Source: Alphaproteobacteria bacterium
GTDB lineage: Bacteria > Pseudomonadota > Alphaproteobacteria > UBA8366
Assembly (NCBI GenBank): GCA_018665505.1
Contig: JABJCS010000305.1
Span: forward strand, 1-9,862
Reading direction: 5' to 3'
Length of the DNA stretch: 9,862 nucleotides
The position numbers and the translations under genes were made by a program. The notes below the pieces were generated by a model. It was not told the origin of the DNA, made no database searches, and saw only the letters and a list, made by a program, of their open reading frames with translations. Within the stretch, counting starts at the first letter, position 1. The number at the start of each line of letters is the position of its first letter. This document shows positions 1 through 6,754 of the stretch, piece by piece.

Positions 1-993
1 AACACTTTGGCTTCCCGGCGTTACGATCATGCGCACGCCGGGGGCAACTTGGCGGCCGGCCATTATCTCGGCTGCGATGGCGAAATCCTCGATCCGGCCA
101 TTGGCACAAGACCCGATAAAGGCTTGGTCGATTTTTGTCTCGGATAGCTCGGTCGCCGGGCAGGCATTGTGCGCGACTTTGTGTGGCAAGACCACCAATG
201 GCTCCAAGTCCGACACATCAATCCGGATTGTCTGTTCATACGTTGCGTCGGGATCAGGGTCGACCGGCTCATACGGTTTCGACGCCCGGCCATCGAGATA
301 CGAGGCTAGAACGTCATCGTGGCGGAATAGTGAAAATTCCGCCGAGAGCTCCGCCGAGAGCGTCGCCAGGGTAAATCGCCCCTGCATCGGCATGGCGGAA
401 ATGGTGTCGCCGTCCCATTCCAGATTGCGGCCTGGAAAGGCTCCGTGAATATGGGCAATGTGATGCAGGATATCGCGGGCATAGACACGCTCGCCAAGAT
501 CGCCGTCGAGGATCAGCTTCACGGTCGGCCCGACCATGTACCACGCCTGCCCCTTGCAGAGCGCATACATCATATCCGCCAAGCCCAAGCCGCGCGCAAG
601 GCAGTTGAGGGCACCTGAGGAGCAAGAATGCGAATCGTCACAGGCGAGCGTCATTCCGGGGAGCGCCAATCCATCTTCGCCCAAGACCACATGGGCGATG
701 CCATGCCGCCCTTCGTCATAGAATTTTTCGATACCGAACTTGTCAACGAATTGACGCATCCGTTTCATCGCGTTGGCGGCGGCAATGCTCGGTGCCGGGA
801 CGGTGTGGTCCGCGACAACGACTATCTTGTCCGGATCGAATACTCGGGTCGGCGTCTGATGTCCGCCAGTGATGCCGAAGACGATATCCAGGTCGACGAC
901 AAGGTCCAGATCGGCCATGACGATATCGCCGGGCGCGACGGATTTTTGTTCCGAATGCGCGGCGAGAATTTTCTCAGTAATTGTGTGTCCCAT
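1..993 (-). CDS. Aconitase/3-isopropylmalate dehydratase-type large subunit (LeuC-like), partial
   Basis: The first 331 residues are present; the C-terminus lies beyond the left edge. The family uses a [4Fe-4S] cluster to dehydrate and rehydrate hydroxy-acids such as isopropylmalate, homocitrate or 2,3-dimethylmalate. Recognisable blocks are DHTVPAPS (like the DHNVPT of LeuC), GIAHVVLGEDGLALPGMT, DDSHS (like GDSHT) and FIGSCANGRIEDF near residues 292-304, whose Cys296 should be the first cluster ligand. The other two ligands, a CxxC further on, are outside the window. That cysteine position fits the short, archaeal-type LeuC of about 420 residues. The ATG start is preceded by AGGG eight bases upstream, inside the end of the preceding gene, from which it is separated by only 5 bp, so the two are surely co-transcribed. 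The block after DDSHS (SCSSGALNCLARGLG) is unlike ordinary LeuC. I therefore do not call this leucine-biosynthetic leuC; the substrate is unknown. Confidence 0.85.
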   Translation of the reverse strand, partial: MGHTITEKILAAHSEQKSVAPGDIVMADLDLVVDLDIVFGITGGHQTPTRVFDPDKIVVVADHTVPAPSIAAANAMKRMRQFVDKFGIEKFYDEGRHGIAHVVLGEDGLALPGMTLACDDSHSCSSGALNCLARGLGLADMMYALCKGQAWYMVGPTVKLILDGDLGERVYARDILHHIAHIHGAFPGRNLEWDGDTISAMPMQGRFTLATLSAELSAEFSLFRHDDVLASYLDGRASKPYEPVDPDPDATYEQTIRIDVSDLEPLVVLPHKVAHNACPATELSETKIDQAFIGSCANGRIEDFAIAAEIMAGRQVAPGVRMIVTPGSQSV

Positions 994-998
994 GAAAG

Positions 999-2408
999 CT
1001 ACCCTGCGTCGAAGCGCAAGAACCGGGTGACAGGCTCCAGCTCTTCCAATTCGCGGAAAGTCGATAGAAGCGAGCTCAGCTCCGTGCTCTCCGCCTCATT
1101 CAATCTTCCAGCCACACAGTCGGCGAATTTCGCAATACGATCAGCCTCGTCGAACGGATCGTCGATTGTGCCTCGAGGATGGGCTCGAGTTGTCTCCAAC
1201 ACACGGCCGTCCTTTAAACGCACGGTCACTTCATGATCCGGCGGGGTCGTCGCCGCGTGTTCCATCTCGACCGGAAACGCATCCATGGTGATGCGGGGGA
1301 TCAGCGCCCGCAGTTCCGGGCGAAAGACGGCTTCCGGCGCAAAATCGGCGATGCGTAGATGATCCTGCACCAGACCAAGCGCCACGCAATATTGCATCGA
1401 GAATTTCGCCTCACGGTCGGTTTGCGGGTCGTCGTAGGAGAGGTTCCGCTTGTTGGAACTGCCGACGACCGTATGGACGCTGTCGACTTCATCCGCCGTG
1501 AACCCATGTTCGCGCCGCAGGTCGAGCACCGCGTCGAGGCATTTATGGGTCGAAGCGCAACAAGGGTGGCGCTTGGGGACGATACCATGTTCCAGAATCG
1601 CCAACTCCTCACCGAATCCTTCCAGAGACTTCTCCCACCCGGGTGGAAAATTGCCACCGAACAGCTCGAGAAAGCCCATCGGTGCTTCCAAAACTTCCAT
1701 CCGACCTTCTAGACCCGCGGCCGCGAGTTGCGCCGAGGTCACCGCATGCTGGGCGGAGAGTCCCGCATGAAAGGATTTCGCCATCGAGCCGAACTGCGCT
1801 TTCGGCCCGCACGCCATCGACGTGCCGAGGCTAAGCGCATGCGCCATACCCAGGCGGTCAAGGCCGAGTAGCCGCGCGCACGCCCCCGCCGTTCCGATAC
1901 CGATAATGGTCGAGGTCGAATGCCAACCGATATTGTAATGCGACCAATTCACACCCCGCCCCAAGGCCATTTGGATTTCAAACCCAACGATATAGGCATC
2001 GACCAATTGCTGACCGCTCGCCCCGATCGCCTCGCCCAGCGCCAAAAGCGCCGGCACCTGAACTGCAGAGGTATGCCCCAACACCACTTGGACGTTGTCG
2101 TCATAATCCAGCGCATGGGCCGCCGTACCATTCGCCATCGCAGCCCAGGGGGCGGGCAACTTCTCGGTTTGCCCCGCGACCGAGGACGGACCGCTGCCCC
2201 AAGCGGACACACCGCGCCGTACATTCGCCGGACTGGCATCATCCGCTCCCGCGATCATGCAAGCGACCGTATCTCCGAAGGCATGTGCTGCCCGTTCGAG
2301 CGCCAGTTCCGGCCAATCCGGCGAGACGTCACCGGCCCAATCGGCCAATTGTTTCAGGACAGGTTCCGTCGCGTCGTTTCCAACCGATGTTGCTTGATCG
2401 AGCGCCAT
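999..2408 (-). CDS. MmgE/PrpD family protein (2-methylcitrate dehydratase / cis-aconitate decarboxylase superfamily)
   Basis: A complete protein of 469 residues, the usual length for this family. Members are cofactor-free dehydratases or decarboxylases acting on tricarboxylic and related acids: 2-methylcitrate dehydratase PrpD, cis-aconitate decarboxylase and iminodisuccinate epimerase. Family blocks in order are NGTAAHALDYDD (93-104), GWHSTST (161-167), KSFHAG (211-216), KRHPCCASTH (279-288), AKFSMQY (about 334-340) and AHPRG in the C-terminal domain. The first part is the helical domain and the rest the lid domain. The start is ATG, preceded by a strong GGAGG seven bases... upstream (6 bases of spacing). 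The stop lies 5 bp before the LeuC-like gene and the start lies 69 bp after the amine oxidase. No prpB or prpC is visible, so a methylcitrate-cycle role is not supported. Pairing with an aconitase-type large subunit suggests the two act on neighbouring steps of one acid pathway; this is inference. Confidence 0.92.
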   Translation of the reverse strand: MALDQATSVGNDATEPVLKQLADWAGDVSPDWPELALERAAHAFGDTVACMIAGADDASPANVRRGVSAWGSGPSSVAGQTEKLPAPWAAMANGTAAHALDYDDNVQVVLGHTSAVQVPALLALGEAIGASGQQLVDAYIVGFEIQMALGRGVNWSHYNIGWHSTSTIIGIGTAGACARLLGLDRLGMAHALSLGTSMACGPKAQFGSMAKSFHAGLSAQHAVTSAQLAAAGLEGRMEVLEAPMGFLELFGGNFPPGWEKSLEGFGEELAILEHGIVPKRHPCCASTHKCLDAVLDLRREHGFTADEVDSVHTVVGSSNKRNLSYDDPQTDREAKFSMQYCVALGLVQDHLRIADFAPEAVFRPELRALIPRITMDAFPVEMEHAATTPPDHEVTVRLKDGRVLETTRAHPRGTIDDPFDEADRIAKFADCVAGRLNEAESTELSSLLSTFRELEELEPVTRFLRFDAG

Positions 2409-2414
2409 GATAAT

Positions 2415-2419
2415 CCTCC
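2415..2419 (-). promoter_or_regulatory. Ribosome binding site of the MmgE/PrpD gene
   Basis: The minus strand reads GGAGG, then ATTATC, then ATG. This is a full Shine-Dalgarno match at good spacing, and it fixes the start at 2408. It is the strongest ribosome binding site in the window, so this gene is probably translated independently of the amine oxidase upstream. Confidence 0.75.
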
Positions 2420-2437
2420 AAAATTCTTAGCAATAAG

Positions 2438-2459
2438 TATGGCGCGCAAAGCCGCCATA
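2438..2459 (-). repeat. Intercistronic hairpin between the amine oxidase and MmgE/PrpD genes
   Basis: TATGGCG (2438-2444) and CGCCATA (2453-2459) are perfect inverted 7-mers around an 8-base loop. On the minus strand the hairpin is followed by CTTATTGC, not a clean T-run, so a strong terminator is unlikely. It may be an mRNA stability or processing element, or chance. Confidence 0.35.
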
Positions 2460-2477
2460 TCGAACACCAATGCTCAC

Positions 2478-3749
2478 TCACGAGGCTCCGTTAAGCCGAC
2501 GGATGACACGCTCCGCGGTCTCGACACCTGAGTTGTGGGCACCATGCACGGTGCCATACGCGTTGACCGCGTGAGCTTCGCCCGCGAAATAGAGGCGCTC
2601 GCCGACAGGCTCCGCCAGCGTGAACCGATCGTCCGCATAACCCAAACGCGCTGTCGAGTAACTGCCGCGAATATGCGGGTCTTCGCACCATCCGGTCGCT
2701 TTCGTGGCGGTGATTGCATTTCGGATATCGGTGCCGAACGCATCGACCAGGCGGTCGACCGCAAACGCGGTCATCTCGTCTTCCCCGATCTTGGAGATCG
2801 ATCTGGCAAACTGGCCCGCCATATAGGCGACGGCGATATTCTCATCGAACGGGCGTATCTGGAACCGTACCGCCTCGTTCGTCGCGTGAACGTAGGCAAC
2901 ATGCGCATCGTCCAACCCGAAGACATCGCGGTCGAATGCAATCGCGACTTTCTCCGCCTCACCGAGCGGTATGTTTGTGAAGGCCTCGACGAGCGGACCG
3001 GGGAGGCGCGGCGCAAACCGTATCGCGTCCGCCGCCAGGACATTGTTCGAGACCGTGACAATGACAGCTTTCGCGCGCAGCGTGCCGCCCGAAGTCTCAA
3101 CCACTACATCCGTGCCCGACCAATCGATCCCCCGCACGGAGGTTGAGAGAGAAAGAGGAATACCTTCACCGTATCGCGCCAATAAAGCGCCGTAACCGCA
3201 ACGCACTCGGCGGTTTCCCGTATCGTCCAGATAGTGATAATCGTCGAAGGCGGAGCTCCGCTCCGGCTCCATGCCGGAGAGTGCCGCATACCAAGACTCG
3301 AACATTGGGCGAAATTGGAAGTGATCGGGCACCGCATCCGAGACCGCTACATCTTCCGCGGCGACGCCCAATCTTTGGATGCGGTCGAAAACGAGGTCAC
3401 AATAGGCTTCGTAATCGCGAACGTATCCCGCATCCGCCCATCCCTTCTCGGTCCATATCCGCTTACCTTCGGCAACTGGCTCCAGCGTAATTTCTTGGGC
3501 GGTGGCAAACTCCGCGAAAAAGTTGCGCCCTTGATCGTGCAACCAATGCGCCCCTTGGTCCCACGCGATGCCTACGCTCTCGTCATCCGTATAGGCGCGG
3601 CCACCGATCCGGTCCTTTGCTTCCAGCACAACTACCACGAGACCGACATCGCACAGAGTGCGCGCAGCGGAGAGTCCCGCCGCCCCCGCGCCGACAATCA
3701 CGACATCCGGCTCCCCCGACACGTCCGTTCCTTCCCGCAAATGTGACAT
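2478..3749 (-). CDS. FAD-dependent amine oxidase (flavin monoamine/polyamine oxidase family)
   Basis: With the ATG at 3749 the protein has 423 residues. The N-terminus carries the Rossmann FAD motif [11 protein letters not shown] (16-26), followed by [11 protein letters not shown] (42-52), which binds the FAD ribose and phosphate, and DQGAHWLH (64-71), matching the GASWIHG block of polyamine oxidases. The C-terminus has LYFAGEAHA (386-394) and [11 protein letters not shown] (398-408), the second FAD-contacting block. Such enzymes oxidise amines to imines with release of hydrogen peroxide; the substrate cannot be read from the sequence. No cysteine lies in the C-terminal block, so FAD should be non-covalently bound. 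An in-frame TTG at 3812 would add 21 residues, but the Rossmann fold begins shortly after the ATG and a minus-strand TATATT lies between the two, so I prefer the ATG. No clear Shine-Dalgarno is visible. There is no signal peptide, so it should be cytoplasmic. It is the first gene of the leftward operon and diverges from msrA. Confidence 0.88.
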   Translation of the reverse strand: MSHLREGTDVSGEPDVVIVGAGAAGLSAARTLCDVGLVVVVLEAKDRIGGRAYTDDESVGIAWDQGAHWLHDQGRNFFAEFATAQEITLEPVAEGKRIWTEKGWADAGYVRDYEAYCDLVFDRIQRLGVAAEDVAVSDAVPDHFQFRPMFESWYAALSGMEPERSSAFDDYHYLDDTGNRRVRCGYGALLARYGEGIPLSLSTSVRGIDWSGTDVVVETSGGTLRAKAVIVTVSNNVLAADAIRFAPRLPGPLVEAFTNIPLGEAEKVAIAFDRDVFGLDDAHVAYVHATNEAVRFQIRPFDENIAVAYMAGQFARSISKIGEDEMTAFAVDRLVDAFGTDIRNAITATKATGWCEDPHIRGSYSTARLGYADDRFTLAEPVGERLYFAGEAHAVNAYGTVHGAHNSGVETAERVIRRLNGAS

Positions 3750-3835
3750 GGCCAAACGCGGCAAAACCTTGCCGATGGGCTCACCTATCCCCAATATACA
3801 AGCAGACAGCAAACGCAGGCACGGGAATATCGATC
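3750..3835. promoter_or_regulatory. Divergent promoter region between the amine oxidase and msrA
   Basis: This 86-bp gap must hold the start signals for two divergent transcripts. On the minus strand TATATT (plus-strand 3793-3798) matches five of six -10 positions and would give a 5' leader of roughly 35-40 bases for the amine oxidase; its -35 is poor. On the plus strand TTGCCG (3769-3774) and TATACA (3795-3800) are a weak pair with a long 20-base spacer. Because both -10 candidates overlap, the two promoters may compete. No operator palindrome was found. Confidence 0.35.
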
Positions 3836-4495
3836 ATGTTTTTCACATCGCCCAAAAAATTGGAATTACCAACCGCCGAGACGGCCCTGCCGGGACGTAG
3901 CGCCGAGATGCCGGTGCCGGCGAGCCATTTCGTAAACAAGAACCCGCTGAAAGGCCCGTTCCCGCAAGGTACCGAGAAAGTCATTTTCGGCCTCGGGTGC
4001 TTCTGGGGAGCCGAACGCGTCTTCTGGCAAACGGAAGGTGTCTTCTCGACATCCGTCGGCTACGCCGCCGGCATCACGCCGAATCCGACCTATGAAGAAG
4101 TCTGTTCAGGTCGCACCGGCCATAACGAGGTTGTCCTGGTGGTCTATCACCCGATGAAAGTGTCGTTTCAAACTCTGCTCGGAAAATTCTGGGAAGGCCA
4201 CAATCCGACCCAGGGGATGCGCCAAGGCAACGATATGGGCACGCAGTACCGGTCGGGCATTTACGTCTATTCGGACGCGCAAAAAGCCGCTGCCGAAGCA
4301 TCCCGCGCCGCCTATCAAGCGGAACTCGCCAAGGCCGGGCATCCGGATATCACGACGGAAATCCTCGACGCGCCGGAGTACTACTACGCTGAAGATTATC
4401 ACCAGCAGTATTTGGCGAAGAACCCGTCCGGCTATTGCGGCCTCGGCGGCACCGGCGTGACGTGCCCCGTGGGCATTGGTGTCGCAGCAGAGTAG
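3836..4495 (+). CDS. msrA: Peptide-methionine (S)-S-oxide reductase MsrA
   Basis: A complete protein of 219 residues, close to the 212 of Escherichia coli MsrA. The enzyme reduces methionine-S-sulfoxide in oxidised proteins and is recycled by thioredoxin. The catalytic motif GCFWG holds the nucleophile Cys55. Further blocks are [43 protein letters not shown] and AEDYHQQYL. The resolving cysteines are Cys201 and Cys210 in [13 protein letters not shown], the three-cysteine mechanism of the enterobacterial type. The N-terminal extension of about 45 residues ahead of [11 protein letters not shown] is as in E. coli and has no signal peptide. The ATG at 3836 is chosen because homology begins there; a weak GGGA lies about nine bases upstream. 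The longer open frame upstream overlaps the divergent gene and is not credible. The gene converges with the CULT-domain gene, with only 7 bp between the stop codons. No msrB is in the window. Confidence 0.96.
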   Translation: MFFTSPKKLELPTAETALPGRSAEMPVPASHFVNKNPLKGPFPQGTEKVIFGLGCFWGAERVFWQTEGVFSTSVGYAAGITPNPTYEEVCSGRTGHNEVVLVVYHPMKVSFQTLLGKFWEGHNPTQGMRQGNDMGTQYRSGIYVYSDAQKAAAEASRAAYQAELAKAGHPDITTEILDAPEYYYAEDYHQQYLAKNPSGYCGLGGTGVTCPVGIGVAAE

Positions 4496-4502
4496 CGCCG
4501 CT

Positions 4503-4868
4503 CTATCCAGGCTTTCTCATCGTCAGTTTCGGCTTCACCAGACCGAAGAAGACACCGGTACCCTCGAAGCGCCAACCGAGGTGCGTGGCACACCCGCCAC
4601 AGAACGCGATCCGCCAGGCATGGCCATTGAACCAAGAGAATTCAGTTGTGGCCTCCCCCGGCGCGTCGGCCCCCGGCGCTTCCTTGAAGCAAAGAACCCG
4701 GAACAAAATTCCGGCCGGATTAAAGAGGGTGTGTTCGTGCGCGCCGTCGATTGTCATGCGCCAATCTGTCCGCGTGACGAAGTGCCCGCAGGCAGCGCAA
4801 TAAATTTCGCTCGCCTCTTCTTCCCTGACGTCGTCTTCGATGAGCGTGTCTTCGGAGTCTTTAAGCAT
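4503..4868 (-). CDS. Single-domain CULT protein (cereblon thalidomide-binding-domain homologue)
   Basis: A protein of 121 residues that is a single CULT domain (beta-tent fold), the fold of the ligand-binding domain of eukaryotic cereblon and of Magnetospirillum gryphiswaldense MsCI4. Zinc ligands are visible as CAAC (Cys24, Cys27) and CGGC (Cys90, Cys93). The family block EHTLFNPAG (45-53, with Asn50) is present. The aromatic cage that binds glutarimide and uracil-type ligands is complete: Trp79 in EFSWF, Trp85, Trp99 in HLGWRFEG, and Phe101. From memory, MsCI4 has Tyr at that last position and human cereblon has Phe402. Length and cysteine positions agree with the start at 4868. There is no signal peptide or membrane segment, and no Lon-like or DDB1-binding part. 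The bacterial function is unknown; in eukaryotes the pocket reads C-terminal cyclic imides on damaged proteins. No Shine-Dalgarno precedes the ATG. It is convergent with msrA. Confidence 0.9.
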   Translation of the reverse strand: MLKDSEDTLIEDDVREEEASEIYCAACGHFVTRTDWRMTIDGAHEHTLFNPAGILFRVLCFKEAPGADAPGEATTEFSWFNGHAWRIAFCGGCATHLGWRFEGTGVFFGLVKPKLTMRKPG

Positions 4869-4873
4869 GCAGC

Positions 4874-4879
4874 AGTATA
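4874..4879 (-). promoter_or_regulatory. Candidate -10 box of the CULT gene
   Basis: The minus strand reads TATACT, five of six matches to the sigma-70 -10 consensus, ending five bases before the ATG. If used, transcription would start at or within a base of the start codon, giving a leaderless mRNA, which fits the absence of a Shine-Dalgarno sequence. No good -35 is seen at 16-18 bases; that region falls at the edge of the palindrome at 4897. Confidence 0.35.
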
Positions 4880-4896
4880 ACGCAACGGAGAGTCAT

Positions 4897-4957
4897 ACTT
4901 CGACAGGATCAGAATGAGGTGTTTGCGTGCAAGACCTCACCCTGAGCTTGTCGAAGG
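4897..4957. repeat. REP-like extragenic palindrome (CTTCGACAAGCTCAGG family)
   Basis: Two 24-base arms, 4897-4920 and 4934-4957, are inverted copies matching at about 18 of 24 positions around a 13-base loop. The right arm, read on the minus strand, begins CCTTCGACAAGCTCAGGG, a sequence I recognise as a dispersed extragenic repeat in many alphaproteobacteria. It lies directly after the stop codon of the leftward hydrolase operon and 28 bp upstream of the CULT gene. As RNA it would fold into a long stem, and it may protect or end the hydrolase mRNA. The mismatches are concentrated in the left arm, as if one half has decayed. Confidence 0.7.
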
Positions 4958-4967
4958 GCGAGCGAAC

Positions 4968-5816
4968 CTAGCCGAAGTTCCGCTCGAGGAAATCTACCAC
5001 ACCGCCGGTAAACGCGTCGTTGCGGTCTCCGGCAACCATGTGGCCGGCTTCGGCAACGTCGACGAATTCGGCGTGCGGGACCAGTCGTTTGAAATCCTGA
5101 ACGTTCTCCAGACTTACCACGTCGCTGCTCCCGCCACGCACCAATAGAGTTGGAATCTTGATCCGGGACGCAGCCTCACTGATTTCCTTCGATGCTACTT
5201 CGTCATGCGGGTGGCGGCGGTCGAGGAATTTCGGGTCCCAATGCCAAAACCAACGGCCGTTCTCGCCGATCCGCAGGTTCTTCTTCAGTCCACTGACGTC
5301 CTTCGGGCGGGAGCGATGCTCGCGATATTCAGCGACCGCGTCCGCGGCATCTTCCACGGTCTCGAACCCGTCCGGATTTCTGTTCATGAATGCAAGGATC
5401 CGCTCGACCCCCTTGGTCTCGATCTTCGGCGTGATATCCACCAACACCAAACCACGGCAGAGGTCTGGCGCACCGGTGCCGACGACGAATGTTGCAGTTC
5501 GGCCGCCAAGCGACGCGCCGACGAGGACGGCCTTACGGCCGAGCTTCGCCAAGACGACATTGATATCGGCGACGAAGTCGTGCGCTTCGTAATCGCCCGC
5601 CGCCGACCAACCGCTATCACCGTGCCCCCGCAGATCGATGCTGAGGGTGCGCCACCCTTTCTCCGCCAAAAGCCGGGCCGCACCGCCCCAGGAATGTCGG
5701 GTTTGGCCACCGCCATGCATAAACAGGATTGGGTCCGCCGCCGGATCGCCCCAAGCGTCGGCAATCAAAGTGACGCCGCCCGACGCCTCGAATTTGATTG
5801 TCTCCGCTTCCATCAC
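4968..5816 (-). CDS. Alpha/beta hydrolase, second copy of a tandem pair
   Basis: A protein of 282 residues with the alpha/beta-hydrolase fold. The oxyanion-hole motif is FMHGGGQTRHSW (32-43). The nucleophile elbow is GASLGG with Ser102, and the likely acid and base are Asp232 (GGSSDVVS) and His259 (AGHMVAGD). RGHGDSGW (63-70) is the usual strand-4 motif. The cap segment holds KDVSGLKKNLR and WHWDPKFLDR, both nearly unchanged in the neighbouring paralogue. Reaction and substrate are unknown; the family covers esterases, C-C bond hydrolases and lactonases. I chose the GTG at 5816 because MMEAETIKF then aligns end to end with MTEAKTIEF of the paralogue. An ATG directly follows at 5813 and is equally possible. 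Either start overlaps the TGA of the upstream gene, so translation is probably coupled. There is no signal peptide. It is the last gene of the leftward operon. Confidence 0.9.
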   Translation of the reverse strand: MMEAETIKFEASGGVTLIADAWGDPAADPILFMHGGGQTRHSWGGAARLLAEKGWRTLSIDLRGHGDSGWSAAGDYEAHDFVADINVVLAKLGRKAVLVGASLGGRTATFVVGTGAPDLCRGLVLVDITPKIETKGVERILAFMNRNPDGFETVEDAADAVAEYREHRSRPKDVSGLKKNLRIGENGRWFWHWDPKFLDRRHPHDEVASKEISEAASRIKIPTLLVRGGSSDVVSLENVQDFKRLVPHAEFVDVAEAGHMVAGDRNDAFTGGVVDFLERNFG

Positions 5817-6676
5817 TCCGCCGCATGCTCCGCAAAGGTCTGGCCGAGAAAATCGACCACCGCGTCGGTGAAAATGTCGTTCTTGTCGCCCGCCACCATA
5901 TGCCCGGCATCGGCCACATCGATGAATTGTGCGGTCGGCAGAAGCGTGAGGAAATCCTGCACCCCTTCCGGGCTGACCACATCGCTGCTACCGCCCCGGA
6001 TCAGCAATGTCGGCACCTTGATGTTGGGTGTGGCGATACGAACCCGGTCAATATGCATCGGATCGTTGCGGTCCTTGCGGTCAAGATATTTCGGGTCCCA
6101 ATGCCAATACCAGCGCCCATCATCCTTCAGCCGCAAATTCTTCTTCAGCCCGCTGACGTCTTTTGGCCGGGACCGGTGATGGCGATACGCCGAGACCGCA
6201 TCCGCCGCCTCTTCCAGATTTGCAAACCCATCGAGATTAGCGCGCATGAACTGCTGAATGCGCGCAACTCCCGCGGCCTCGGTCTTGGGTGCGATATCAA
6301 CCAAGATCAACGCCGTGGTCAGGTCTTGCGATCCTTCGCCGAGCGCCATCAGCGCGGTGCGCCCGCCAAGCGATGCGCCACAAACCACCGCCTTGCGCCC
6401 GATTTGCTTCTGCACCGCGTGAAAGTCAGCAGTGAAGTCGTCCAACTCATAGCTGGCGGAAGGCGACCAGCCGCTGTCGCCGTGGCCGCGATGATCCATG
6501 CTGATCGTGTACCAGCCCCGCTTGGCAAGCGCCGCCGCGGCACCTCCCCAAGCATGCCGGGTTTGGCCGCCGCCATGCATGAACAATATCGGATCGTTGG
6601 ACGGATCGCCGTAGATATCAGCAGCGATCGGGAATCCTTCAGCGGATTCAAACTCAATAGTCTTCGCTTCGGTCAT
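5813..6676 (-). CDS. Alpha/beta hydrolase, first copy of a tandem pair
   Basis: A protein of 287 residues, paralogous to the next gene downstream: by eye about 170 of 281 aligned positions are identical, without gaps except at the C-terminus. The catalytic layout is the same: FMHGGGQTRHAW oxyanion hole, RGHGDSGW, nucleophile serine in GASLGG, acid in GGSSDVVS and histidine in AGHMVAGD. The cap motifs KDVSGLKKNLR and WHWDPKYLDR are shared. Most differences fall in the first strands, around the helix after the nucleophile, and between LDRK and the acid (residues about 200-220), where substrate choice may differ. A C-terminal tail of about six residues, AEHAAE, is absent from the other copy. The ATG at 6676 has only a weak GAGA upstream. 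The gene lies 78 bp after the amidohydrolase, with a terminator-like hairpin between them. Substrate unknown. Confidence 0.9.
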   Translation of the reverse strand: MTEAKTIEFESAEGFPIAADIYGDPSNDPILFMHGGGQTRHAWGGAAAALAKRGWYTISMDHRGHGDSGWSPSASYELDDFTADFHAVQKQIGRKAVVCGASLGGRTALMALGEGSQDLTTALILVDIAPKTEAAGVARIQQFMRANLDGFANLEEAADAVSAYRHHRSRPKDVSGLKKNLRLKDDGRWYWHWDPKYLDRKDRNDPMHIDRVRIATPNIKVPTLLIRGGSSDVVSPEGVQDFLTLLPTAQFIDVADAGHMVAGDKNDIFTDAVVDFLGQTFAEHAAE

Positions 6677-6704
6677 GAACAGTCTCGTCCCATTGCCCCG
6701 GTCA

Positions 6705-6729
6705 ACAAAGAGGCGGGCCTAAGCCCGCC
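6705..6729 (-). terminator. Intrinsic-terminator-like hairpin after the amidohydrolase
   Basis: On the minus strand GGCGGGC, loop TTAG, GCCCGCC is followed by TCTTTGTT. A 7-bp all-GC stem with a tetraloop and a T-rich tail is a plausible rho-independent terminator. The tail is interrupted by C and G, so partial read-through into the hydrolase pair is likely; this would lower, not abolish, hydrolase expression. Confidence 0.6.
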
Positions 6730-6754
6730 CGAAGTGTCGAACACTGGGAGGTTA

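Noticed and set aside
628..1236. A 202-codon plus-strand open frame
   Set aside because: It overlaps the LeuC-like and MmgE/PrpD genes on the opposite strand, which are clearly real; no motif is present.
3750..3812. TTG start for the amine oxidase, adding 21 residues
   Set aside because: The added residues precede the usual FAD fold start, and a minus-strand -10 candidate would fall inside them. The ATG at 3749 is preferred.
3617..3835. N-terminal extension of msrA
   Set aside because: It overlaps the divergent amine oxidase and encodes an arginine/proline-rich stretch without homology to MsrA; the ATG at 3836 gives the normal family length.
5205..6179. A 324-codon plus-strand open frame
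   Set aside because: It is antisense to both hydrolases, has no recognisable domain, and its translation mirrors the conserved hydrolase motifs. Long antisense frames are common in GC-rich coding DNA.
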